Source: Cephalothrix spiralis
Taxonomy: Eukaryota > Nemertea > Palaeonemertea > Archinemertea > Cephalotrichidae
Assembly (NCBI GenBank): GCA_032353305.1
Contig: JAUCNG010069996.1
Coordinates: 1-14,210 of the forward strand
Reading direction: 5' to 3'
DNA length: 14,210 nucleotides
This document shows, piece after piece, positions 7,901-14,210 of this stretch; position 1 is the first letter of the stretch, and the number at the start of each line of letters is the position of its first letter. A program made the translations under genes and the position numbers. Under the pieces are notes generated by a model, which saw only the letters and a program-made list of their open reading frames with translations, was not told the origin of the DNA and searched no databases.

Positions 7901-10900
7901 TCAATTATATCCTCTATGTTATTTCCCGGCATGCCTGTGTTGATATTTACTGTTTTTATACTTTTTGTTATTTTATGTGCACCTATTGTTTTCAGACACG
8001 AAAGTCTTTTTACATAGTGCCGCCGCTACACCCAGCCATGTAGTTGATCAAATGTGTAAATATGCAAAGGATAACCATTTACGTAATATTCAATTATTTC
8101 ATATTCACACTGAAGGAGCTGGATTATTTTGTCAACCAGAATATGAAGGTGAGAAAATTGTTACAAAATTCAAAAAAATTTGAGGTTAAACATTGATACA
8201 ATCAGGAATAAGTGGAAGGAATATTAAACATTTTTGGTGTTATTCAAAATCAAAAAATTATTCAAAATAGTTTTTATTTTTTTCATTCACTTCGTTTCTT
8301 AATCTTTAAAAACTCCCCTTCTCCTAAAAAAAAGCATCTCGATCCGAAACGTAAATCTAATCCAAATTATTAATTTTCTTAATATCCTTTATCTTTTTAT
8401 CCCCGTTCATTAATCATTTGCTTAAAATGGGCTTTTCGGTTTTAGGTTGAGACCCATTAAAAATGTTCGTCGAGTGCATTATCGGTATGGTCTAACGATC
8501 TTTAACACGCTTGAAATGTATGATTAATTGAACAACAGCTGTTTTGTTAATAGTTTTAAGATCTTTTAGATTTTCTGAATATATAGAACACATTTTCTGA
8601 GATTTCAGGTATTATTACACTGTATTCGGTTCAATTTATGTCGTCCTTCTCAAATCATTCCGAATTACACGCTAATTCAACGGAGCTCCGTTGAATTAGA
8701 TAGATGACGTCATTATTATTTCAGTTAGTACTCAGTTTATGACACATTGTAATAATATTATATAATCTGTCCGAATATCATTTTATTACTGCAAATAAAA
8801 AGTATATATTCTCGCGGAAAAATAATTCAAAATGCGTACTTTTATGAAAATTAGATCAAAGAGAATCTAAAACATCTTCTATTTGCAAAAATACCCAAAA
8901 TAGGATTCCCAAAAAATAATATAATTTCTTTTTACCATCAAACGAAACGGCTATCGGTCAATTAATCACACATTTCACTGGAAGAGTTAGCACGCATTTT
9001 AGAGATCGTTAAACAATACCGATAAAGCATGCACTTGGCCATTTTTAATTACTTTGAATTGAATACATCACAGATCAAAACGGGAAGCATTTGAGGGGAT
9101 AGTTTTTTAATGATTGATCATTTTGAAGTGAATGAAAAAATGTGCTGAAATATTTTTATTCATTTTTTGAAAATCTCAAAAATAGCACAAAAACATTTAT
9201 ATTCCATCTATTAATAACTGATAACAATGTATTTTTGGGGTATGTTGCTGAATATGGATTATTTGAAATGATATTACATTAAGGTTCCTCTCTACTGGGT
9301 TATGTAATATTACTGTACTATTATCGTGTAGTTTGATATGAATTTAGAGAAAATCCACGATGCCGGAAGTTGAGTGGAATTTCGAGTTAATCTTATCGAA
9401 CTACACAACTTACCGTACAGTGATATTTATTATTACAAGACGATGACTCCTCCGTTGACTTCGACCAGTGCAATTTGAAACACGTGATCTAATTGCATCG
9501 CGCGAGACTGGTGCGATTTGAAACAAGTGACTAATGTCCAGCTATCACGCGGAAAATCTAATCATAGACCATAATAATTAGGTCTAGGGAACCGGGTTTC
9601 CATCTTGGAAGAACTCGATCAGATTCGGAAATTGACAGAAAAATCAGGAAAAATTAATATGCATTTTTCTGGGATCAAATTTGGACGACCTAGAAGTCGT
9701 ACAGACTTGGGACGTATAAGTCGTATATCAAAATGTTCATTACTGCTACCGAGTATCAACTACATGTATACCCATCTTCCAATTTATGTTGGAAATGAAT
9801 GTTCATGTGGCTCTATGCCCAAAACTTAATTCCAACCATAGGAGCATTCATTTTCTAACATAAATTGAAGGTGCCTATATTTGATGCTAGGTAGCGGTAA
9901 GCCTAATCAACAGATGATAAGGAACATTTTGATATACGTCCCAAGTATGTACGACTTCTAGGTCGTCAAACTTTGATCCTAGATGCAAATTCCTGATTTT
10001 TCTGTCAATTTCCGAATCTGATCGAGTTCTCCCAAGATGGTAGCCCGGTTCCTTAGACCTACAGTACAACATGGCTGCATTGCGACAAATTTGTTCCCAT
10101 TTTGATGCCATTTTAAAATGTTCCCATTATATTACCCAAAATGCAACATAAAAACCTGAAGACATGAAAACGAGGCAAAACGAGGTTTTAGTGTTGCATT
10201 ATGGGTAATAAAATGGGAACATCAAAAATTGGAACAAAATTTTTGCAATGCAGCCATTTTGTAGTGTTTTACTGTGATTAGACTACAGCGATAGCTGGTC
10301 ATAGGTCACGTGTTTCTAACCGCACTGGTCATCTGAATTCACTTGCCATAAACTGCTTTATTTTTTCGTTTACTGAGATTTCTATGGTAAAAGGATTTCA
10401 TTTATAGTCTTTCTTAAAACTTTTATAATATTCCACGAATTCATTGCTTTGTCAGACTTGCTGCATTTTTTTTCTCATTGTAAATTTACAATAACTTTGA
10501 TAATATGTACATGCAATACAACTTATTTGATTTTGAGGCTTATAACTTATAAACAGACTTGAGTGAATTATGTACACTATTGGATGGTGTTGGCGAGGGC
10601 TGAACAATTAACAATAAGTCGCAGCATTTTAGCATATTGGCAGGTTATCAACTTTATATTTATGGAATGGTCATAGACCTATGGCTCGGTGGTAAAGTGG
10701 TCCTGAAAAAAAATCCCACTGCTAATTGGTATAATATAGAAAATAGATTAGAGTGCGGGTTAGGTCTACAGGCCTACGGGTAAATGCTCAGCAAGTGGAC
10801 CATTGTGTCTATTTGAGCCAGTCATCTGACGCCCTATATAGAAGAAGAAGGGTTAATGAACCTATAATTTCAAAAATGTTTGTATCGTGCTTCACCGTTC

Positions 10901-13585
10901 CCGAAAAAACCCAAGCTGCTAAATTGCAACACGGTGGTGGATGGTAAAAATTGCCCAAAGTATGGCTTGTAACATATCAAATTGAAGTTAACGATGGATG
11001 TACCCATTTCCTAGTATATTTTGTATTTCAAACCCGACAGTGTTCTTATCTCAAATCATCGTTATATATATAGATGGTGCACTGGTTGTTTTGAAATTCA
11101 AACTAATTCCTTGATTGAGCTGCATTCATCAGCTTCATTTTGATATTTAACAAGCCACACTTCGAACGATTTTTCAAACAGTCTCCACCATTTTGGCGTA
11201 ATGTTTCGAAATTTTGGCCACTTTTAAATCTCTACCCGGCGACTTTTAAGAAACATTACATTTCTGCAGAAGCGATAGTTATATCGCTTCTGATTTCTGC
11301 CTAGCTATGGTATTGAATCCCTAGCTATTGATCAGCATTTTCTATGGCCTTTATATATACTTTGTATGGGTCAACTAAACCGCCTCTTTTACAATTTAAT
11401 TGTGTTCATCCCTCGCCATGTGTAAACATATGAAAAAATATTTTTTTGTTTTAGAATTCGTCTTAAGGCCTAGCTTAATAGGGTTTATAGGAAAAGCGAA
11501 ATGCGAAATGGCCATTAAAATCCCCCAAAATCATATTAGATTTATTTTTCTGGTATAACAAATAATTAAAAACGTATAATAATCTATTTTTACTGGCATT
11601 GCATGCAAAAACGCAAAGAAAAAAACAATTTTACAAATTTTATTTCGCAGAATGGTTCCGTGTATTTCTGAAACAGAATTCATACGGAATACAAGTTTGT
11701 AAAATTGTTTTTTTCTTAGTGTTTTTACATGCAATGCTTTAAAAGAAATGGATTATTAAATATTTTTTATACCAGAGAAATAAATTTAACACGATTTGTG
11801 GGGAATTTTAATGACCATTTCGTCATTTCACTTTTCGAATGAACCCAGCTTAATACATATCTCGTATTTTATGTCGGTAATATTTAATTTAGGTAACTAA
11901 GATAAGGATAAGGTAATATGAACTGTTATATGATTGCACTAAGATAAGGTAATATGAACTGCACTTTCTTTTTTTCTGTAAAAAAATTTGATGACGTAAA
12001 ATGGTTTAATGTTGTTCAATAATTTGTCCTTAAATACACAATTGGGTAGAATTATTGCCGGAGGAGCAATTTCGATGGGACCTCCCCCCCCCAATATCGG
12101 GAGGTAAGGTTTAAACATAGACAAACTATATATGTTGGGAAAGCTTATAGAACCCAGCCACCTGGCCCTTGGTCGCTAGGTAAAAGACTGAATATCCAGC
12201 GTAACATATGCTTTCCAAAAATGTATAGTTCAAACCTTATCTGCCTATATGGGGAGGGGGAGTACCATCGACATTTTTCCTCCGGCAATAATTCCACCCT
12301 ATTGTGTATATTATATATAATTTTCGAAATTTGTACCATATTATTTATATTGTATACACAATTGAACGGTACAATTGGTTCATATTTGTTAATTCTAAAC
12401 CCCAGAAATTGGACCCCCGCGAAAAACACCGGAAGATGGACCCAATTCCCAAACAATATCGACTCTTATATATTTTCTGAAAGCTTAGAAAAAATAAGTT
12501 ATACAAATTATATTCAAATTTTCATGGTGTCATTTTTCAGTACGAGCCAGATTTTGGCCCCCCATGAATATTTCTTAGAACTGATTGTATGCACTGAATA
12601 CGTTACCCTAGCGGCGAAATACTTAATTACAAAATGAATACATTCTGTTAACACTTTAAAAAAAGTTCGATGACTATAACTAGCCATCAAATTTGCTATC
12701 AGTCTTTTGCCAATATTTGCTTTTACTCGTGATCACTCGTTAGTAGTTTTGCTGAGTATTGGAGTAATTTTAGGACAAAGAATGACGCCACGATAGTTTA
12801 AAAATCATTGGCAACTCTTACTTTTCCTAAACTTTCAGAAAATATATGTTGTTTGGGTCAATCTTCCGGGGTCCGAAATCTGAGTTTTAGAATGATGACA
12901 TACCGTCTAATTCTGTATACATGAATATATCATTTTCGAAATTTGTATCATATTATGTATATACTGTATATATTCATTTATTTATTCAGTATTAAGGCAT
13001 TTGAGCCTTCATCATAAAGTAGAATCATATTATATCTAAAGCTAGTATCTTCTGGAAATCTGTAGGTTGTCCGTGACAACATTGCCGATAATTCCGTATT
13101 TGACACTATAGGCCCAAAGCTACAGCTACGTCTGGATTTTTACTTTTCTATAAAACATTATGAAAATTGCGTTTCTTGCAATTATTTTTGGCCGCAAATT
13201 TGATAATTTTCTGGTATTTAGAATAGGTTACCCCTTTTGATTATAAGAATTATAATTTATTCGGAAAAGTACATGTTCTTTTTGATTTTCTTATGCTTAA
13301 ATAATAAATAAGAAATTCAAAATTCTTCCCAAATAAAAATTTCAGGAATCTTCAGGAGTAATTCGATGTTCATTGGAGCAAATTGCCGAGCCGCTGTGAA
13401 CGATGGCAGAGCTGATTATACTCCTATATTTTTGAGCGAAATTCCACTCCTTTTTCGAAGAAATATTGTTAATTTGGATCTTGCCCTGGTACAAGTGAGT
13501 CCACCTGATAAACATGGGTTTTGTACCCTAGGGGTGAGCGTTGACGTAACAAGAGCTGCTATCCAGAATGCTAAATACATCATAG
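4761..13585 (+). CDS. 4-hydroxybutyrate CoA-transferase-like enzyme, mitochondrial, 5' part (4 exons visible, 3' end outside window)
   Basis: The product belongs to the acetyl-CoA hydrolase/transferase family (class I CoA-transferase fold). Members move CoA between acyl groups such as acetyl-CoA and 4-hydroxybutyrate, and in animals they are expected in the mitochondrial matrix. Visible parts are a basic presequence (about residues 1-38), the SAEEAV motif, then VFVHGG, HIHTEG, FIGANCR, GRADYTPIFLSEIP, SPPDKHGF and GVSVD, all typical of the N-terminal domain. The catalytic glutamate and C-terminal domain would lie in exons beyond 14210. With one of the two alternative second exons, 188 codons are covered out of roughly 450-480 usual for the family. 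All introns are phase 1. The exact substrate cannot be told from this half. Confidence 0.9.
5205..5249. repeat. Left arm of a long-range inverted repeat (partner 6565-6610)
   Basis: The core TGATCTGTAACTGGGTGAA at about 5223-5241 is exactly complementary to TTCACCCAGTTACAGATCA at about 6574-6592. The match continues outward through GGTGTCAT and inward through TATATCA. The two arms lie about 1.3 kb apart and enclose the other intron-1 repeats. They may be the ends of an older element later invaded by others. Confidence 0.65.
5268..5537. mobile_element. Fold-back MITE-like element
   Basis: The arms of about 80-90 bases pair imperfectly. The left has AATTGATAATTTGGTG, AAAATTTTCAGGGTGAAATT and GGATCAAAAACTCAA; the right end read in reverse has AATTGAGAATTTGATG, AAAATTTACGGGTGAAATT and TGATCAAAATCAAC. 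The outer ends share TACAG and AGCTC. A TGACGTCA at 5371 sits near the middle. No open frame of note. The target duplication is unclear, so the class is not assigned. Confidence 0.65.
5550..5853. mobile_element. TTAA-flanked MITE, piggyBac-like, 304 bp
   Basis: The terminal inverted repeats are CCTGTGTGGAAAG (5550-5562) and CTTTCCACCCAGG (5841-5853). TTAA lies directly outside on both sides (5546-5549, 5854-5857). Internal blocks are also partly inverted (GCTGCGGCAATTTTTAGTGAA against TTTGGTGAAATCCGCGGCAG; CTCGCGCAGCAGCTCA against GAGCTGCAGCACGAG read in reverse). There is no transposase. It is relatively GC-rich compared with the intron around it. Confidence 0.65.
6225..6288. repeat. Minisatellite, four 16-bp units
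   Basis: Four tandem copies of a unit close to CTTCAGACTAGTGAAC run at 6225, 6241, 6257 and 6273. Each unit contains the palindrome ACTAGT, and copies differ by one to four bases. Confidence 0.85.
6442..6462. repeat. 21-base near-palindrome
   Basis: CATGATAAAG and CTTTATCATG are perfect reverse complements separated by one A. It is isolated in intron 1, with no known role. Confidence 0.6.
6565..6610. repeat. Right arm of a long-range inverted repeat (partner 5205-5249)
   Basis: This is the reverse complement of the left arm, with a few mismatches (TGAAAATATATCA against TGAACTATATCA; GGTGTCAT retained). Intron 1 pre-mRNA could fold these together and loop out about 1.3 kb. Confidence 0.65.
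6814..6966 (+). CDS. CoA-transferase-like gene, exon 2a (first copy of a duplicated exon)
   Basis: The acceptor is CTATTTATTTCAG and the donor is AAG|GTATAA at 6967. It is 153 bases, phase 1 in and out. The encoded segment runs DTNVFVHGGCATP, then a helix EAFAKHGIDNNLKN, then INLFHIHTEGPGTF and QPQCKG. VFVHGG-ATP and HIHTEGP are hallmark positions of animal 4-hydroxybutyrate CoA-transferase-like proteins. It joins exon 1 and exon 4 in frame. The next exon encodes the same segment again, so this is one of two interchangeable copies. An open frame on the opposite strand over this exon is a shadow. Confidence 0.9.
6967..7995 (+). other. Intron between the two alternative exons 2a and 2b
   Basis: This is a phase-1 intron of 1029 bases with borders GTATAA and TTGTTTTCAG. 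Nearly half of it is one fold-back (7291-7755). If 2a and 2b are mutually exclusive, this segment must never be removed on its own. It is long enough for normal splicing, so exclusivity would need another mechanism such as RNA structure or protein factors. Confidence 0.8.
7291..7755. mobile_element. Fold-back element between exons 2a and 2b
   Basis: The centre is the palindrome ATTTAAATATATATATTTAAAT (7551-7572, split here as ATTTAAATATA plus its mirror). The arms match strongly: AATTAGGGGCATGTTTCTAT and CTGTCCGTAATACAAATGTA on the left are exact complements of the right arm at about 7602-7650. The outer ends also pair: TATTAAGTTTTATTTTTGGG with CCCCAAAATGAAACTTAATA, and the CAGCTCTAG block. 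The left arm has about 70 extra bases. No target duplication was identified. Confidence 0.85.
7996..8148 (+). CDS. CoA-transferase-like gene, exon 2b (second copy, likely mutually exclusive with 2a)
   Basis: The acceptor is CTATTGTTTTCAG and the donor is AAG|GTGAGA at 8149. It is 153 bases, phase 1 in and out, exactly like exon 2a. It encodes DTKVFLHSAAATP, a helix DQMCKYAKDNHLRN, then IQLFHIHTEGAGLF and QPEYEG. Aligned without gaps to exon 2a, 25 of 50 residues are identical, including V-F, H, ATP, DN, L, N-I, LFHIHTEG, G, F and QP. GG in 2a is SA here. No stop or frameshift is present and both splice sites are good, so it looks functional rather than decayed. Using both copies would keep frame but insert a second 51-residue segment into the fold. 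Confidence 0.9.
8190..9230. mobile_element. Large (about 1 kb) fold-back element downstream of exon 2b
   Basis: The two halves are diverged reverse complements over nearly the whole length. The outer ends are ACATTGATACA against CAATGT at the right. Other pairs are TTTCATTCACTTCG with GAAGTGAATGAAA, GAGTGCATTATCGGTATGG with CAATACCGATAAAGCATGCAC, TAACGATCTTTAACACGC with GCATTTTAGAGATCGTTA, and GAAATGTATGATTAATTGA with TCAATTAATCACACATTTC. The geometric centre (about 8710) carries TGACGTCA (8705-8712) and, next to it, a perfect 28-base palindrome (8672-8699). It has no coding capacity. It begins about 40 bases after the exon 2b donor. Confidence 0.8.
8672..8699. repeat. Perfect 28-base palindrome
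   Basis: CTAATTCAACGGAG is followed directly by its exact reverse complement CTCCGTTGAATTAG, with no spacer. It lies close to the centre of the 1-kb fold-back. Confidence 0.9.
9302..9437. mobile_element. Short fold-back MITE
   Basis: The left arm (TAATATTACTGTAC, GTGTAGTTTGATATGAATTTA, AATCCAC) pairs with the right arm (GTGGAATTTCGAG, TTAATCTTATCGAACTACAC, GTACAGTGATATTTA). The arms are about 60 bases with a loop under 10 bases. No reliable target duplication was seen. Confidence 0.75.
9463..10330. mobile_element. Long fold-back element with a nested insertion
   Basis: The ends GACCAGTGCAATTTGAAACA (9463) and the right end, read in reverse, GACCAGTGCGGTTAGAAACA (to 10330) match. Internal arms pair over several hundred bases, for example TTCGGAAATTGACAGAAAAA with TTTTTCTGTCAATTTCCGAA and GAACTCGATCAGATTCGG with CCGAATCTGATCGAGTTC. 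The hinge is near 9825. The left end has a roughly 46-base tandem duplication (9463 and 9506 copies). The right arm is interrupted at 10061-10275 by another fold-back. Open frames at 9605-9829 (+) and 9887-10111 (-) are mirror images produced by the two arms, not genes. Confidence 0.85.
10061..10275. mobile_element. Fold-back MITE nested inside the 9463-10330 element
   Basis: The termini are ACAGTACAACATGGCTGCAT and, in reverse from the right, ACAGTAAAACAC followed by TACAAAATGGCTGCATTGC. Inside, ATGTTCCCATTATATTACCC pairs with GGGTAATAAAATGGGAACAT, and ATGCAACA...AAACCT with AGGTTT...TGTTGCAT. Removing it restores the colinear match between the outer element's arms, which shows the order of insertion. 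Confidence 0.8.
10331..11471. other. Intron stretch with no recognised feature
   Basis: About 1.1 kb of AT-rich intron. Only small hairpins are visible, such as AGAAGCGATAGTTATATCGCTTCT near 11271 (arms AGAAGCGATA and TATCGCTTCT). A frame at 10753-10947 has no family character and no splice context. Confidence 0.6.
11481..11846. mobile_element. Fold-back transposon with 9-bp target duplication (Mutator-like candidate)
   Basis: The direct repeat AGCTTAATA flanks the element exactly (11472-11480 and 11847-11855). The inverted ends start GGGTTTATAGGAAAAGCG on the left and GGGTTCATTCGAAAAGTG read from the right. The arms pair almost to the centre, for example AAAAAAACAATTTTACAAA with TTTGTAAAATTGTTTTTTT and CCATTAAAATCCCCC with GGGGAATTTTAATG. 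Long inverted repeats with a 9-bp duplication fit a non-autonomous Mutator-type element better than hAT (8 bp) or Tc/mariner (TA). No transposase is encoded. Confidence 0.8.
11896..11962. repeat. Short tandem/direct repeat
   Basis: CTAAGATAAGG-ATAAGGTAATATGAACTG appears at about 11898-11926, and its shorter form CTAAGATAAGGTAATATG with AACTG at 11940-11962. It is a two-copy direct repeat just before the next fold-back. Confidence 0.65.
12035..12310. mobile_element. Fold-back element
   Basis: The left arm TACACAATTGGGTAGAATTA and TTGCCGGAGGA, then CCTCCC and GGTAAGGTTTAAAC, pairs with the right arm GTTCAAACCTTATCTGCC, GGGGAGGGGGAGTACCATCG, TCCTCCGGCAATAATTCCAC and CCTATTGTGTA. The match continues to the hinge near 12170 (GGGAAAGC with GCTTTCC). 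Opposite-strand open frames here (11939-12124, 12145-12456, 12221-12637) are by-products of the inverted structure. Confidence 0.8.
12320..12357. repeat. Direct repeat, left copy (right copy 12932-12970)
   Basis: ATTTTCGAAATTTGTACCAT followed by ATTATTTATATTGTATAC is repeated in the same orientation at 12932-12970 as ATTTTCGAAATTTGTATCAT and ATTATGTATATACTGTATA. The copies bracket the fold-back at 12391-12896. This is too long and diverged to be a target duplication and may instead come from two related elements. Confidence 0.7.
12391..12896. mobile_element. Fold-back element adjacent to the previous one
   Basis: The left arm 12391-12555 pairs with 12762-12896. Pairs are AATTCTAAACCCCAGAAATT with the reverse of GAAATCTGAGTTTTAGAAT, CACCGGAAGATGGACCCAAT with GGGTCAATCTTCCGGGG, TATATTTTCTGAAAGCTTAG with CTAAACTTTCAGAAAATATA, and CATGGTGTCATTTTTCAGTA with GGACAAAGAATGACGCCACG. 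The spacer is about 200 bases. A direct repeat flanks the structure (12320-12357 and 12932-12970). Confidence 0.75.
13346..13585 (+). CDS. CoA-transferase-like gene, exon 4 (conserved core block)
   Basis: The acceptor AAAAATTTCAG ends at 13345 and the donor G|GTATGT starts at 13586. It is 240 bases, phase 1 in and out, and completes a Gly codon from exon 2a or 2b. It encodes GIFRSNSMFIGANCRAAV, GRADYTPIFLSEIPLLFRR, LDLALVQVSPPDKHGF and LGVSVDVTRAAIQNAKYIIG. GRADYTPIFLSEIP and SPPDKHG are diagnostic of the acetyl-CoA hydrolase/transferase family. An ATG at 13366 is an internal Met, not a start. Confidence 0.95.
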
Positions 13586-14210
13586 GTATGTATAAATATT
13601 CTCGTAAATATTTTGTTTACACTGGTTCAAGGTTGTTGTTTCTAGTTTAGATAGGTTTAAAAATAGAAAACTATCACGCCTGATAATCGTGGGTGTTTTG
13701 TAAATACATGAACAATGAGCATTATTCAAATCCTGATCTCTATCGAGGTAAAAATTCATGTATAGTGAAAAACATATATACGTGTTCAATGGAAAAACGA
13801 AAAAAAAACGTAAAAAAATTAGAATTCAGCTATTTTGGAAATTTAATCAAAACAACCGTATCGAATATAAACTAAGATTCAATGTAAAGTCAAAAGCACA
13901 TATTCGTATTTTGTTCACTCTGATGTTGAATCTTATATAATAGATTTGAAAAGGAAATTTTCCAAAATGGCTAAATTCTAAATACATGTAGGCCTATGTT
14001 GTTTTTTCCGAATTTATTGTGGTTTAATTGATTTCACGATTAAATCTATTCATTTTAGAAGGCATTAGGGCCTACCCTATTACCATATTTTTGAATGGGT
14101 CCTGAAATAAAAGGGTCAATTGCATTGACCTAATCGATGGTGTAATTCTAAAGGGTACTAACTCCAAAATTTTCAAAAGTCGTTTTATGATGCCAAATGG
14201 TTTGAACAGG
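13586..14210 (+). other. Intron 4 of the CoA-transferase-like gene (open at the window edge)
   Basis: It begins with GTATGT. No later exon of the enzyme was found before the window ends. Small stems occur, for example AAGATTCAATG (about 13874) with TTGAATCTTA (about 13926) and GGGTCAATTGCATTGACC (14113-14130). Open frames at 13580-13940 are AT-rich chance frames. Confidence 0.7.

Larger units (their letters stand above)
8149..13345 (+). other. Intron 3 of the CoA-transferase-like gene, rich in fold-backs
   Basis: This is a 5197-base phase-1 intron. About two thirds is accounted for by the inverted-repeat elements listed separately. A search by eye for a third copy of the duplicated exon (HTEG, LFHIH, V-F-H-ATP) found none. 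The stretches 10331-11470, 11857-12034 and 12972-13345 hold no recognisable gene; only small repeats were seen. Confidence 0.75.

Noticed and set aside
9605-10111. Open frames on both strands (74 residues each)
   Set aside because: They are the same sequence read from the two arms of the fold-back 9463-10330. There is no family resemblance, and splice and start context are absent.
10680-10745. tRNA-like GGCTCGGTGGTAAAGTGG stretch
   Set aside because: It resembles an A box only. No B box, anticodon stem or acceptor pairing could be found downstream, so neither a tRNA nor a tRNA-derived SINE can be supported.
12145-12637. Overlapping open frames of 103 (-) and 138 (+) residues
   Set aside because: They span two fold-back elements on opposite strands, have odd composition and no recognisable motif, and are best seen as chance frames in an intron.
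8149-13345. A possible third copy of the duplicated exon in the long intron
   Set aside because: No segment with the V-F-H, ATP, LFHIHTEG and Q-P pattern between AG and GT was found by eye on the + strand.
13366-13650. Start of an independent gene at ATG 13366
   Set aside because: The ATG is an internal Met of exon 4. Conserved family residues begin before it, from the splice acceptor at 13345, and the frame past 13585 is intronic.

Overview
The window looks like nuclear DNA of an animal. It is AT-rich, its genes are split by long introns with canonical GT-AG borders, and it is packed with fold-back (inverted-repeat) elements. The two genes are a degenerin/ASIC-type ion channel and a mitochondrial 4-hydroxybutyrate CoA-transferase-like enzyme. 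That gene content, together with the AT-rich introns, suggests a marine invertebrate, perhaps a deuterostome such as a hemichordate, echinoderm or cephalochordate. The lineage is an inference that the sequence alone cannot settle.

Positions 1-2450 hold the 3' end of an acid-sensing ion channel (ASIC)-like gene on the + strand. Three exons (265-701, 1591-1682, 1905-2068) join in perfect phase to give 230 C-terminal residues, ending with the second pore helix, a G-A-S selectivity-filter motif and a short cytoplasmic tail. A candidate poly(A) signal lies at 2443. The first visible exon has about 105 residues more than ASIC1 at the equivalent place, and the 'degenerin' residue before the pore is a cysteine made across a splice junction.

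Positions 2450-4740 are intergenic: a degraded fold-back, a short perfect hairpin and a roughly 450-base T-rich low-complexity tract, with no gene seen. Positions 4761-13585 and beyond hold the 5' part of the CoA-transferase gene on the + strand. Exon 1 carries a mitochondrial presequence and the start of the catalytic domain, and exon 4 (13346-13585) carries a strongly conserved family block. Between them are two consecutive 153-base exons (6814-6966 and 7996-8148). They encode the same protein segment, about 50% identical, with the same length and the same 1-1 phase. This is a tandem exon duplication with the layout of mutually exclusive alternative exons, and it is the main discovery here. 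The rest of the gene lies past the right edge.

The introns are crowded with mobile-element-like inverted repeats. They include two elements bounded by TTAA (842-1108, 5550-5853), one with a 9-bp target duplication (11481-11846), a roughly 1-kb fold-back directly after the second alternative exon (8190-9230), a fold-back between the two alternative exons (7291-7755), and a nested pair (9463-10330 containing 10061-10275). No RNA genes, CRISPR arrays or intact transposase genes were seen. Most open reading frames outside the seven exons are chance frames, often inside the fold-backs.
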